Shown: positions 28,447 through 37,142, counted from the first letter of the stretch. The stretch is 64,000 bases of DNA from Rubrivivax albus (GCF_004016515.1 NZ_SACT01000007.1:223224-287223), one strand, 5' to 3'. Notes: generated by a model not told the origin, from the letters alone. Program-made: numbers and translations.

Positions 28447-30294
28447 TCAGAGCCCCAGGCGCGCGCGCGTGTCGGCCTTGAGCTGGCCGTTCTCGTCCCA
28501 GCCGCGGGCGGCGTAGTACTTCGGCAGCATCTCCGGCAGCTTGTTGACCAGGCCCTTGGCCGGGCCGGTCTTGGCCGGCTCGTTGAGCAGGCGCGGCGGC
28601 AGCGTGTCGTCCTTGGCGGTGAAGCCGGCGCGGTTGTTGAAGTCGCGCTCCATGTTCCAGATCCGCTCGCCGATCTTGGCCACGTTCTCCAGCGTGAACT
28701 CCTCGCCGATGGCCGGGCGCAATTGGTCCGCCAGCTCCGGCAGGCCCCAGGCGAAGGTGGTGAAGATGCACAGGCCCGACGAGTCGTAGGCGGCGGTGGC
28801 GTCCTGGAACGCGATCACCAGTTCCGGCTTGCCTTCGGCGGTCAGCGGGTCGGTCTTCACCGGGATGCCCAGCACTTCGGAGGCCACGGTGTAGCTGCGC
28901 AGGTGGCAGGCGCCGCGGTTGCTGGTGGCGTAGGTGAGGCCCATGCCCTGGATGCCGCGGCTGTCATAGGCCGGGAACTCCTGGCCCTTGACGCTCATGC
29001 TCAGCTCGGGGTGGCCGTACTTGGTGCACAGCCGCTTGCTGCCCTGGCCGATCTCCTTGCCGAAGCCCTCGCCCTTGGCGGTGATCTCGGCGAAGTAGGC
29101 CAGCGCCTGCGCGCTGCCGAACTTGGCGTCGATGCCCAGCTGCTCCTTCGTGAGCACACCCATCTCGTAGAGCTCCATCACCGCACCGATGGTGGCGCCG
29201 AAGCTGATGGGGTCCATGCCGTGCTCGTTGCACAGCACGTTGGCGTACTGCAGCGCTTCCAGGTCGTTCACGCCGTTGGCAGCGCCCAGCGCCCAGGCGG
29301 CCTCGTATTCCAGGCCGCCGCTGGCGCCCCAGTACTGCGGCTTGTTCTCCACCGTGAAGTGGCCCTGGTCGATCTTCTGGATGCGACCGCAGGCGATGGT
29401 GCAGCCGAAGCAGGCCTGGTTGGTCACCAGCGGCTTCTTGCCGTCGGTGGGCCGGGGCGTGGCCATCGCTTCGGCCGAGATGTCCTTCGCGCCTTCGAAG
29501 GCCACGTCGCGGTGGTTGCGCGTGGGCAGCGCACCCATCTCGTTGATCACGTTCATCAGCACCTGGGTGCCGTAGGTGGGCAGGCCCTGGCCGGTGACGG
29601 CGTTGTCGTGCAGGATCTTCTTCTTCTCCATCGTGACCTGCATGAAGGCCTTCGGGTCCTTGATGTTCCCGACGCCCTTGGTGCCGCGCACGGCCACGGC
29701 CTTGAGGTTCTTGCTGCCCATCACGGCGCCGACGCCGGAGCGGCCGGCCGCGCGGTGCAGGTCGTTGACCACGGCGGCGAACAGCACCTGGTTCTCGCCG
29801 GCACCGCCGATGCTGGAGATGCGCAGCAGCGGATCCTGGTGGTCCTTCTTCAACTGCTCCTCGGTGTGCCACACCGTGGTGCCCCACAGGTGCGCCGCGT
29901 CACGCAGCTCGGCCACGTCGTCGTTGATGTACAGGTAGACCGGCTTGGCGCTCTTGCCTTCGAAGATGACCATGTCCCAGCCGGCCATCTTCAGCTCGGC
30001 GCCCCAGTAGCCGCCGGAGTTGGAGCAGGCGATGGCGCCGGTGAGCGGCCCCTTGGTGATCACGGTGTAGCGGCCGCCGGTGGAGGCCATGGTGCCGGTC
30101 AGCGGGCCGGTGGCCCAGATGATCTTGTTGTCGGGTGACAGCGGGTCGACCTTGGGATCGACCTCCTCGACCAGGTACTTGGAGCCGAGGCCGCGCGAGC
30201 CCAGATACTCCTTGGCCCAGCCCATGTTCAGCGGTTCGCTCTTGACGGTGCCGGCCGTGAGGTCGACGCGAAGGATTTTTCCAGCCCAGGACAT
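28447..30294 (-). CDS. aorB: Tungsten-containing aldehyde:ferredoxin oxidoreductase catalytic subunit
   Basis: 615 residues, matching the AOR family in length and pattern. It binds tungsten in a bis-pyranopterin cofactor and one [4Fe-4S] cluster, and oxidises aldehydes to acids. Cluster ligands are visible as C295-x2-C298-x3-C302 and C509 (SSGLCIF), the same spacing as in the archaeal enzyme. Cofactor-binding N-terminal features include GPLTGT, NSGGYWGAELK and GRSGVGAVMGSKNLKA. It is encoded between the polyferredoxin and FAD subunits and beside tungstate uptake genes, which supports tungsten rather than molybdenum. Confidence 0.95.
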   Translation of the reverse strand: MSWAGKILRVDLTAGTVKSEPLNMGWAKEYLGSRGLGSKYLVEEVDPKVDPLSPDNKIIWATGPLTGTMASTGGRYTVITKGPLTGAIACSNSGGYWGAELKMAGWDMVIFEGKSAKPVYLYINDDVAELRDAAHLWGTTVWHTEEQLKKDHQDPLLRISSIGGAGENQVLFAAVVNDLHRAAGRSGVGAVMGSKNLKAVAVRGTKGVGNIKDPKAFMQVTMEKKKILHDNAVTGQGLPTYGTQVLMNVINEMGALPTRNHRDVAFEGAKDISAEAMATPRPTDGKKPLVTNQACFGCTIACGRIQKIDQGHFTVENKPQYWGASGGLEYEAAWALGAANGVNDLEALQYANVLCNEHGMDPISFGATIGAVMELYEMGVLTKEQLGIDAKFGSAQALAYFAEITAKGEGFGKEIGQGSKRLCTKYGHPELSMSVKGQEFPAYDSRGIQGMGLTYATSNRGACHLRSYTVASEVLGIPVKTDPLTAEGKPELVIAFQDATAAYDSSGLCIFTTFAWGLPELADQLRPAIGEEFTLENVAKIGERIWNMERDFNNRAGFTAKDDTLPPRLLNEPAKTGPAKGLVNKLPEMLPKYYAARGWDENGQLKADTRARLGL

Positions 30295-30306
30295 GTGTCG
30301 TACTCC

Positions 30307-30780
30307 TTATGCAGCAGCCTGGTTGCCCAGCTTGTCGGCCCAGGCCTTCATCTTGTCCAGGCCCGTCCAGTTGGCGTCGATGTAGGTGATGGCGCCGGTG
30401 GGGCAGGCGGTGGCGCAGGCCGGGTCGCCGCCGCAGAGGTCGCACTTCTGGACCTTTCCGGTTTCCTGCACGTAGTTGATGGTGCCGAAGGGGCAGCTGA
30501 TCGTGCAGACCTTGCAGCCCACGCAGGTGGTCTCGTTGACGACCTTGGCGCCGGTCATCTTGTCGATGGTGATGGCCTCCACCGGGCAGGCGTGCAGGCA
30601 CCAGGCCTCGTCGCACTGGGTGCAGGTGTAGGGCACCTTGCGGCCGGTCTCGTGGAAGTCGAAGACCTTGATGCGCGACTTGGCCGGGGCAAAGACGCCG
30701 TAGTTCTCGAAGGAACAGGCCATCTCGCACTGCAGGCACCCCGTGCACTTCTCGGGGTTCAGGTGGAGGCTTTTCTGCAT
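30307..30780 (-). CDS. aorA: Polyferredoxin subunit with four [4Fe-4S] clusters
   Basis: 157 residues, 16 cluster cysteines arranged in four binding sets (CTGCLQCEMAC, CTQCDEAWCLHACP, CVGCKVCTISCP, CDLCGGDPACATACP). It wires the tungsten subunit to the FAD subunit and, in Aromatoleum, forms filament-like oligomers. First gene of the operon; CGGAG precedes the ATG. An inverted repeat that recurs at two other Mo/W genes lies 28-51 bp upstream of the start. Confidence 0.92.
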   Translation of the reverse strand: MQKSLHLNPEKCTGCLQCEMACSFENYGVFAPAKSRIKVFDFHETGRKVPYTCTQCDEAWCLHACPVEAITIDKMTGAKVVNETTCVGCKVCTISCPFGTINYVQETGKVQKCDLCGGDPACATACPTGAITYIDANWTGLDKMKAWADKLGNQAAA

Positions 30781-30807
30781 GACTGTGGTTCTCCGGTGAT
30801 CAGAGGT

Positions 30808-30831
30808 AGCTATGCAATGGTGTGCATAGCT
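30808..30831. promoter_or_regulatory. Inverted-repeat operator upstream of the AOR operon (site 1)
   Basis: AGCTATGCA and TGCATAGCT flank a 6-base spacer, a perfect 9-bp inverted repeat just upstream of aorA. The core CTATGCA-N6-TGCATAG recurs in degenerate form at 37123-37142 and 38436-38455. The half-site geometry resembles a ModE-type operator (TATATA-N6-TATATA) but with a different core. Confidence 0.75.
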
Positions 30832-30961
30832 GGGAGGCCCGAAAACCTAGGCCTAACCCTGAGATCTGCGCCAAGGCGCGACAACGGGATGGCTTGAACG
30901 GGAATCGTTCTTGACGACGGCGATCTCAGGAGGACCCAGGCGCCTCGCGGCGCGGCCCGGG

Positions 30962-31771
30962 TCAGTCCAGCGAAGGCAGGAAGGCGGTGCGCCCCTGGGC
31001 GGCGTGCACGGCGTCCACCGGCACGCCGTAGAGCCGCTGCAGCGTCGCGGCGTCCAGCACCTCGGTGGCCGGCCCCGAGACCTGAACCATTCCGTCCCGC
31101 AACAGCAGCACGCGGTCGGCCACGCGCAGCGCCTGGTTCGGGTCGTGGGTGGTGAACAGCACGGCCATGCCGGCGGCGGCCAGCCGCCGCAGCTCGCGCA
31201 GCACGCGGCCCTGGTTGCCGAAGTCCAGGCTGGCGGTGGGTTCGTCGAGCACGACGATGCGTGCGTCCTGGGCCAGCGCGCGGGCGATCAGCGCCAGCTG
31301 GCGCTCGCCGCCGGAGATGGCGGTGGCGAGCCGGTCGGCCAAGGCCTGCAGGCCCAATTGCGCGATGGCGGCGGCCACCGCGGCGTGGTCGGCGGCCGAG
31401 GGCCTGGCGAACAGCCCCTGGTGGGCGCTTCGGCCCATCATCACCAGTTCGTCGACCCGGTAGGCAAAGCTGGCCGGCGCGGCCTGCGGCACGTAGGCCA
31501 TGCGGCGGGCACGTTCGCGGGGCGACCAGGCCGCCAGAGGCCGGCCCTCCAGCTGCACGCTGCCGCCGTGGGGCGGCAGCAGGCCCAGCAGCGTCTTCAG
31601 CAGCGTGGTCTTGCCGCCGCCGTTGGGGCCCAGCAGCGCCAGCACCTCGCCCTGTGCGAGGGCCAGCGACACGTCACGGCCCACGGTGCGCCCGGGGTGG
31701 CCGAAGGCCAGCGCCTGTGCCTGCAGGCCGCTGCCGGCACCTGTCACGTCGGTCACGGCGGTCACGCCCAC
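30962..31771 (-). CDS. BtuD/FecE-type ABC ATPase, probable MolC-like oxyanion importer subunit
   Basis: 269 residues. Walker A GPNGGGKT near residue 49, signature ISGGERQLALIARAL and Walker B IVVLDEPTASLDFGNQ. Sequence type is the class II importers of iron chelates, cobalamin and, in MolABC, molybdate/tungstate. It overlaps the permease gene by 10 bp. The seven-gene operon starts with tupB, which favours molybdate/tungstate over siderophore; this is inference from context. Confidence 0.85.
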   Translation of the reverse strand: MGVTAVTDVTGAGSGLQAQALAFGHPGRTVGRDVSLALAQGEVLALLGPNGGGKTTLLKTLLGLLPPHGGSVQLEGRPLAAWSPRERARRMAYVPQAAPASFAYRVDELVMMGRSAHQGLFARPSAADHAAVAAAIAQLGLQALADRLATAISGGERQLALIARALAQDARIVVLDEPTASLDFGNQGRVLRELRRLAAAGMAVLFTTHDPNQALRVADRVLLLRDGMVQVSGPATEVLDAATLQRLYGVPVDAVHAAQGRTAFLPSLD

Positions 31772-32784
31772 CCCCGCCGCGCGCGCCGCAGCAGCGCGAT
31801 GAAGAAGGGCGTGCCCACCAGCGCCGTCAGCAGCCCCAGCGGCACCTCCACTGCCGCCATCGTGCGTGCCAGGGTGTCGATGAGCAGCAGGAAACCGCCG
31901 CCGATCAGCGCCGCCACCGGCAGCAGGCGCGGGAACGACGGGCCGACCAGGAAGCGCGCCAGGTGCGGCACTACCAGCCCCACCCAGCCGACGATGCCGG
32001 CCAACGCCACGCTGGCGGCCGTGACCAGCGTGGCCGCGGCGATGAGCGCCAGGCGCAGCGCCGTGGTCGGCAGGCCCAGCGCGCGCGCCTCCTCGTCGGG
32101 CAGCGACAGCGCGTCCAGCCGGTGACGCAGCGCCAGCAGCGTGCCGGCGCCCACCAGCACCGGCAGCAGCAGCGGCCCGAGGTCGCGCGCGGTGGCGCCC
32201 GACAGGCTGCCCAGCAGCCAGAAGGTCATCGCCGGCAGCTGGTCGTAGGGGTCGGCCAGCACCTTGACCAGGCCGATGCCCGCACCCACCAGCGCACCGA
32301 GCACGAGGCCGGTGAGCAGCAGCACCAGCACCGGGTCGCCGCGGTCGGCCGCCTGCACCGCGCTGCCCACCAGCACCACCGCCCCCACGGCCAGCATCCC
32401 GCCGGCAAAGGCCGCGGCCTGGATGCCAACCAGCGGCAACGCGAAGAAGATGCCCAGCACCGCGCCCAGCGCGGCACCGGCCGACGCGCCCAGGATGTCG
32501 GGCGAGACCAGCGGGTTTCGGAACAGGCCCTGGAAGGTGGCCCCGGCCAGCGCCAGCGCCGCGCCCACCGCGAGCGCGGCCACGATGCGCGGGCCACGGA
32601 TGTGCAGCACGACGTTGCGCACGTTCTCGGGCACGGTGGCGCCCCCGAGCCCAAGCGCATCGCCCAGCACGCGCAGCACGTCGGCCGGCGCCACCGGAAA
32701 CCGCCCGACCCCGAAGGCCAGCAGCACCGCGGCGCCCAGCAGCACCCCGGCCGCGGCCAGGCCGCTGCGCAGGCTGCGTCTCAC
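31762..32784 (-). CDS. FecCD/BtuC-type ABC permease, probable MolB-like
   Basis: 340 residues with about nine or ten membrane helices and BtuC-family signatures (GPRIVAALAVGAALALAGATFQGLFRNPLVSPDILGASAGA; GIVGWVGLVVPHLARFLVG). The start is taken as GTG 32784, 17 bp after the stop of the binding-protein gene; the longer ORF reads into that gene out of frame. It forms an importer with the downstream ATPase and upstream binding protein. Confidence 0.85.
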   Translation of the reverse strand: MRRSLRSGLAAAGVLLGAAVLLAFGVGRFPVAPADVLRVLGDALGLGGATVPENVRNVVLHIRGPRIVAALAVGAALALAGATFQGLFRNPLVSPDILGASAGAALGAVLGIFFALPLVGIQAAAFAGGMLAVGAVVLVGSAVQAADRGDPVLVLLLTGLVLGALVGAGIGLVKVLADPYDQLPAMTFWLLGSLSGATARDLGPLLLPVLVGAGTLLALRHRLDALSLPDEEARALGLPTTALRLALIAAATLVTAASVALAGIVGWVGLVVPHLARFLVGPSFPRLLPVAALIGGGFLLLIDTLARTMAAVEVPLGLLTALVGTPFFIALLRRARRGWA

Positions 32785-32801
32785 CGCGGTGTCACCGGCG
32801 C

Positions 32802-33845
32802 CTACCCGCGGCCGGCCAGCACCTGGGCCACCTGCGCGTCCGTCGGCTCCAGGTGATAGAGCAGGCGGTACCACTGCTTCGTCAGCGCGGCGAGGTCTTC
32901 CGGGAAGCGTTCGGGGAACACCACCTTGCCCAGCCACCACAGCCCGGGCAGGCGGTTCACGCCCGGCGGAAAGTCCACCCAGCCGAAGGGCAGCTTGGGG
33001 CTCAGGTGCACTCGCCCGTCACGCACGGCGCGCACGCCGCGCCACAGCGGGTCGTCGCGCACGCCGGCGGCGAAGTCGCGGTCGATGGTGACGATGACCT
33101 CCGGGTCCCAGGCCAGCACCTGCTCCAGGCTGACGTTGGCCAGGCCGCCGGGCGTGCCGGCGGTCACCAGGTTCAGCCCCAGCACGTCCAGGATCTCGAC
33201 ATTGATGGAGCCGCCCAGCCCGGTCTGCAGGCCCGCCGGCCCACGGGCGTAGTAGACGCGCGGGCGCTTGTCCGCGGGCACGGCGTCGATGCGGCCGCGC
33301 ACGGTGCGCAGCGCGTCGTCAGCCGCAGTGGCCAGTTCGCGCGCCCGCGCTTCGCGGCCCGTCAGCCGGCCCAGGATCTCGAAGCTGGCGGCAATGGCGG
33401 GGAAGCGGCCGTCCAGCAGCGCGTAGGGCACGCCGGTCTGCGCCTGCACGCGGTCGGCCAGTTCGACGAAGGTGGCGCGCACGGACCCGCTGTCGACGAT
33501 CAGGTCGGGCTTGAGCGCCAGCACCGATTCCAGGTTGGCGCCGCCGCCGCGACCGGTCAGGCGGCCCAGGGCCGGCCGCGCGGCCACTTCGGGCAGCAGG
33601 AACTGCGCTTCCTCGGGTCGGTTGGCGCGCGGCCAGCCCAGCAGCAGGTCCGGCGCCAGCGTGTAGAGCAGGATGGCCGCCGGCGCACCGGCAGGCAGCA
33701 CGCGCTCCACCCGGCGCGGCAGAGGCACCGTGCGGCCGGCGCCGTCGCGCAGGGTCGGCCCCTGCGCCCAGGCGGGCCAGGCCAGCGCCGCGGCCGACCC
33801 TGCCGCGACCTGGAGCAGGCGACGACGCGGCCGATCCAGGTTCAC
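32802..33845 (-). CDS. FecB/BtuF-type ABC substrate-binding protein, probable MolA-like
   Basis: 347 residues with a twin-arginine-rich signal segment (RPRRRLLQVAAGSAAALAWPAWA). The mature protein has the class III binding-protein layout (RVERVLPAGAPAAILLYTLAP; ESVLALKPDLIVDSGS; LDVLGLNLV; DPEVIVTIDR). GTG 33845 overlaps the stop of the orphan ModA-like gene (GTGA). Such proteins bind chelated metal or, in MolA, molybdate/tungstate directly. Ligand assignment rests on operon context. Confidence 0.83.
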   Translation of the reverse strand: MNLDRPRRRLLQVAAGSAAALAWPAWAQGPTLRDGAGRTVPLPRRVERVLPAGAPAAILLYTLAPDLLLGWPRANRPEEAQFLLPEVAARPALGRLTGRGGGANLESVLALKPDLIVDSGSVRATFVELADRVQAQTGVPYALLDGRFPAIAASFEILGRLTGREARARELATAADDALRTVRGRIDAVPADKRPRVYYARGPAGLQTGLGGSINVEILDVLGLNLVTAGTPGGLANVSLEQVLAWDPEVIVTIDRDFAAGVRDDPLWRGVRAVRDGRVHLSPKLPFGWVDFPPGVNRLPGLWWLGKVVFPERFPEDLAALTKQWYRLLYHLEPTDAQVAQVLAGRG

Positions 33846-34663
33846 GGCGGGCTGAAGCCGAACCCGGCCAGCACCTGCTGGCCCGCCGGCGACAGCACGT
33901 AGGCCACGAAGGCCTGCGCCGCCGCGGACGCCGGCCGCATGACCACGATGCCGTAGCGCGCGCCGACGTTGATGGCGTCGGGCACGGGCACCGACTGCAG
34001 TGCCGGGTACTCGCGCCGCGCCTCGGCCACGTTGGTGCAGTAGGTGATGAAGATGTCGGCCTGGCCGCCGTTCACCAGCTCGCCATACTGGCTGCGGCCC
34101 GGCTGCGGCTTGGGCGAGTTCGGCCCGCCGGTGAGCTGCAGCGCCTTGGCCTTCAGCGCCGCCGTCGCACCGGGTGCCGCAGCGCCGGTGGCCTCGATGC
34201 GCTCGAACATCTGGAAGGCGTAGTCGCCCGATGGGTCGGCCTTGGGCGTGGAGGTGCCCACGCGCACGTCGGCGTCCAGCAGGCGCTGGGGCAGCGGCTT
34301 GCCCTGCAGCGAGAACCCGGGCGTGGCCAGCCCGCACAAGGTGTTGCGCGCGAAGGGCTGCACCGCCTCGGCGCGGCCGGCATCGGCCAGGGCCTGCGGG
34401 TGGGTCATGTTGGCCGAGGCGAAGACGTCGCTGGCCTCGCCGTCGGCCAGGCGCTGGCGCAGCAGGCCCGACGGCCCGAAGGCCAGCGTTACCTTCCGTC
34501 CCGCGTCTGGCCCCTGCGCCTGCTCGTAGCCGGCCGCCAGCGCCGTCATCGCCGCGCGCAGGCTGCCGGCGGCGTGCACCTTCAGCGGCTCGGCCGCCGA
34601 GGCACCACCGGCTGCCGCCACGGCCAGTGCGCCCAGCATGGCTCGAAGCGTGTTCCGCCGCAT
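33842..34663 (-). CDS. Orphan ModA/WtpA-like oxyanion-binding protein
   Basis: 273 residues, signal peptide about 1-23 (AMLGALAVAAAGGASAA). Resembles ModA-type proteins (LKVHAAGSLRAAMTALAAGYEQ; FGPSGLLRQRLADGEASDVFASANM). It has no dedicated permease and sits between tupA and the MolA-like gene, overlapping both neighbours by 1-4 bp. It might donate to TupBC, to the BtuCD-type permease, or act as a periplasmic store. The late segment ITYCTNVAEARREYPALQSVPVPDA is typical of this subgroup. Confidence 0.82.
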   Translation of the reverse strand: MRRNTLRAMLGALAVAAAGGASAAEPLKVHAAGSLRAAMTALAAGYEQAQGPDAGRKVTLAFGPSGLLRQRLADGEASDVFASANMTHPQALADAGRAEAVQPFARNTLCGLATPGFSLQGKPLPQRLLDADVRVGTSTPKADPSGDYAFQMFERIEATGAAAPGATAALKAKALQLTGGPNSPKPQPGRSQYGELVNGGQADIFITYCTNVAEARREYPALQSVPVPDAINVGARYGIVVMRPASAAAQAFVAYVLSPAGQQVLAGFGFSPP

Positions 34664-35478
34664 CACTTGGCGTTCGGGAAGAACAGCTGCTCGCCGTCGA
34701 TCTTGTAGTCGGCAATCGCCTTCTGGCCGGCGGCCGAGACCACCCAGTCGGCGAACTGCTGCGCCAGGTCGGCCTTGACGTGCGGGTGCTTCGCCTTGTT
34801 GACCACCATCACGCCGTACTGGTTGAACAGCTTGGCATCGCCTTCCACAACGATGCCCAGGTCGCCCCGGTTCTTGAACGACAGCCAGGTGCCGCGGTCG
34901 GTGAGCACGTAGGCATTGCTCGACGCGGCGATGTTCAGCGCCGCACCCATGCCGCAGCCGCATTCCTTGTACCAGGCGGGCTTGCCCGTGATCTCGATGC
35001 CGGCGTTCTTCCACTGGCGCAGTTCGGCGGCATGGGTGCCGCTCTTGTCGCCGCGCGAGACGAAGGGCGCACCGGCGTCGAAGATCTTCTTCAGGCCGGC
35101 GGCGATGTCGCTGCCCTTGGCGCCGGCGGGGTCGCTTTTCGGGCCCACCATCACGAAGTCGTTGTACATCACGTCCTTGCGTGCGGTGGCGAAGCCTTCG
35201 GCCATGAACTTCTCCTCGGCCACCTTGTCGTGCACGAAGACGATGTCGGCGTCGCCGCGGCGGGCGCTGTCCAGCGCCTTGCCGGTGCCCTGTGCCACCA
35301 CGCGCACCTCGATGCCCGTGGCCGCCTTGAAGGCCGGCAGCAGGTGCTTGAAGAGGCCCGAGTTCTCGGTGGACGTGGTGGACGACATCACGATGAACTT
35401 GTCCTGCGCCAGCGCCGGGGCGGCGATGGTGCCGGCCATGAGCGCCAGTGCGAGCAGTCTGCGGGTGATCATTGCCAT
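34663..35478 (-). CDS. tupA: Tungstate-binding periplasmic protein
   Basis: 271 residues, signal peptide about 1-24. The mature N-terminus carries the tungstate-binding signature SSTTSTENSGL (TupA TTTS motif), followed by VVAQGTGKALDSARRGDADIVFVHD and FVSRGDKSGTH, all typical of TupA. High selectivity of TupA for tungstate over molybdate is known for the family. AAAGGAG precedes ATG 35478. It overlaps the tupC end by 10 bp. Confidence 0.93.
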   Translation of the reverse strand: MAMITRRLLALALMAGTIAAPALAQDKFIVMSSTTSTENSGLFKHLLPAFKAATGIEVRVVAQGTGKALDSARRGDADIVFVHDKVAEEKFMAEGFATARKDVMYNDFVMVGPKSDPAGAKGSDIAAGLKKIFDAGAPFVSRGDKSGTHAAELRQWKNAGIEITGKPAWYKECGCGMGAALNIAASSNAYVLTDRGTWLSFKNRGDLGIVVEGDAKLFNQYGVMVVNKAKHPHVKADLAQQFADWVVSAAGQKAIADYKIDGEQLFFPNAK

Positions 35479-36191
35479 GGGAGTTCTCCTTTGAGGAAGG
35501 CAGCCGCCGCGGCGGGCGGATTCACGGGGTCGAAAAACAGGTCGACGGGCAGGTCGGCCAGCACCCGGCCCTGCTCGAGGTAGGCCACGCGGGTGCACAG
35601 GCGCTTGGCCTGCCCGAGGTTGTGGGTGCTCATGACGACGGTGACGCCGTCGGCGGCGAGGTCGGCCACGAGCTGCTCCACCTCGCGCTTGGCGCTGGGG
35701 TCCAGGCTGGCCGTGGGTTCGTCGAGGAACATCACGTCGGGCTGCAGCGCCCAGGCGCGGGCCAGCGCGAGGCGCTGCTGCTGCCCGCCGGACAGCGCGC
35801 GCGCCGAGCGCTGCGCCAGGTCGGCCAGACCCACGCGTTGCAGCGCCTGCATCGCGCGTTCGGGCCGCTCGGCCGCCGGCACGCCGCGCAGCCACAGCGA
35901 CAGTGTCACGTTTCGGAACACCGAGAGGTGCAGCAGGAAGGGCCGTTGGAACAGCATGGCCGCCACCAGCGGCCGACCGTCGACCGGGTGCGCCTGCCGC
36001 CCGCTGCCCGGCACCAAGCCGTGCAGCAGGCGCAGCAGCGTGGTCTTGCCGGCACCGTTGGCGCCCACCAGGGCCAGCCGCTCGCCGCGGTGCAGCGTCA
36101 GCGTGACGCCGCGGATGGCGTGCACGGACCCGAAGCGCACCTGGGCGTCGACCAGGGTCAGCAGCGGTTCGGTCAGGGGCTCTCGGCGCAT
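35469..36191 (-). CDS. tupC: Tungstate ABC transporter ATPase
   Basis: 240 residues. Walker A GANGAGKT near residue 43, signature LSGGQQQRLALARA, Walker B VMFLDEPTASLD, and STHNLGQAKRL downstream. It drives TupAB. Its start codon is immediately preceded by a 79-bp micro-ORF element (TGAcATG), so its translation is probably coupled to the 25-codon ORF rather than directly to tupB. Confidence 0.92.
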   Translation of the reverse strand: MRREPLTEPLLTLVDAQVRFGSVHAIRGVTLTLHRGERLALVGANGAGKTTLLRLLHGLVPGSGRQAHPVDGRPLVAAMLFQRPFLLHLSVFRNVTLSLWLRGVPAAERPERAMQALQRVGLADLAQRSARALSGGQQQRLALARAWALQPDVMFLDEPTASLDPSAKREVEQLVADLAADGVTVVMSTHNLGQAKRLCTRVAYLEQGRVLADLPVDLFFDPVNPPAAAAAFLKGELPWQ

Positions 36192-36270
36192 GTCAGTGGC
36201 GCCCGGCCGCCCGAAGCCACTGACCGCCCCCTCGGGAGGCGGCGAGCGATGGCGAGCTCGGGGGTCTCAT
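36192..36270 (-). repeat. 79-bp coupled micro-ORF element, copy B (between tupB and tupC)
   Basis: Read on the minus strand it opens ATGAGACCC one base after the tupB stop and encodes 25 codons (starting MRPPSSPSLAAS). It ends TGA one base before the tupC ATG. GGAGG in the tupB tail gives a ribosome-binding site nine bases before the ATG. The stem arms are TCAGTGGC and GCCACTGA, different from copy A but still fully complementary. GCCTCC-CGA-GGGGGC forms the small hairpin. Confidence 0.75.
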
Positions 36271-36271
36271 A

Positions 36272-37003
36272 TCAGGCGGCGGCCTCCGCTACGGTGCCGC
36301 CCAGTTGCCCACGCTGGCCCCACCACTGCAGCGCCGAGATCAGCAGGTTCACCACCCCCACCACGCCCAGCAGCACGACGCCCAGCGACAGCGCCAGCGG
36401 CAGGTCGCCCTTGCTCGTTTCCAGCGCGATGGCCGTGGTCATCACACGCGTGACGCCATCGATGTTGCCGCCGACGATCATCACCGCGCCCACCTCTGCC
36501 ACCGCACGGCCGAAGGCGGTGAGCAGCACCGTCAGCACGCCGAAGCGCGCGTGCACCAGCAGCAGCAGCGCGGTGGTCATCGGCCCGGCGCCCATCGAGC
36601 GCAGCTGTTCGCCGCCTTCGGCCAAGCCGTCGATCACCAGCCGGCGCGACAGCGCCGCGATCAACGGCAGGATCAGGATGCACTGCGCGATGACCATCGC
36701 CGTGGGCGTGAACAGGATGCCCCAGTGGCCCAGCGGGCCGGAGCGCGACAGCATCAGGTAGACCAGCAGGCCCACCACCACGGCCGGCAACGCCAGCAGC
36801 GTGTTCAGCAGCCAGACCGCCACGCTGTGGCCCGGAAAGCGCGCCACCGCCAGCCAGCCGCCCAGGGCCAGGCCGATGCAGGCGCCCAGCAGACAGGCGG
36901 TGGCGCTGACACGCAGCGACAGACCCACGATGGCCCACAGCTCGGGATCGCCGGAGGCGATGAGGTCCAGCGCAAGGCCCAGGCTCTGGGTGATGGCGTC
37001 CAT
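36272..37003 (-). CDS. tupB: Tungstate ABC transporter permease
   Basis: 243 residues with about five or six membrane helices and the ABC permease EAA-type loop (FGVLTVLLTAFGRAVAEVGAVMIVGGNIDGVTRVMTTAIALET), matching TupB. First structural gene of a seven-gene operon running to 30962. ATG 37003 is chosen because the 79-bp element ends one base upstream and the N-terminus MDAITQSLGLALDLI is typical of the family; a longer ORF to 37114 reads through the element out of its frame. Confidence 0.92.
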   Translation of the reverse strand: MDAITQSLGLALDLIASGDPELWAIVGLSLRVSATACLLGACIGLALGGWLAVARFPGHSVAVWLLNTLLALPAVVVGLLVYLMLSRSGPLGHWGILFTPTAMVIAQCILILPLIAALSRRLVIDGLAEGGEQLRSMGAGPMTTALLLLVHARFGVLTVLLTAFGRAVAEVGAVMIVGGNIDGVTRVMTTAIALETSKGDLPLALSLGVVLLGVVGVVNLLISALQWWGQRGQLGGTVAEAAA

Positions 37004-37082
37004 GTCAGGCCCGCGCAGCCATGCCGAAGGTGCGGACGGCCCGCATGACGGGCAGAGAACGAAGTGGGCATGGGGATCGCAT
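37004..37082 (-). repeat. 79-bp coupled micro-ORF element, copy D (leader of tupB)
   Basis: On the minus strand it opens ATGCGATCC and encodes 25 codons (starting MRSPCPLRSLP), ending TGA one base before the tupB ATG. Unlike the other copies it lies in the 5' leader of an operon, between the promoter region and the first gene. Its ribosome-binding site is poor and the stop-codon stem is weaker, so it may be older. The peptide resembles copy A (LRSLP, TFG). Confidence 0.7.
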
Positions 37083-37122
37083 GTCGGGCGCGGATTGTGT
37101 CGACAGGCATGCACCGCTGACC

Positions 37123-37142
37123 ATATGAACGGCTCTGCATAG
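37123..37142. promoter_or_regulatory. Operator-like site between divergent tupB and moeA (site 2)
   Basis: ATATGAA-N6-TGCATAG: the right half is identical to site 1 and the left half matches 5 of 7. It lies in the divergent tupB/moeA intergenic region, just upstream of the moeA -10 element (CACAAT, 37153-37158), so it could control both directions. Confidence 0.6.

Noticed and set aside
31762..33845. Siderophore or cobalamin importer
   Set aside because: The family alone would allow this, but the genes are overlapped within a tungstate operon and no siderophore, cobalamin or receptor gene is adjacent. Kept as an alternative only.
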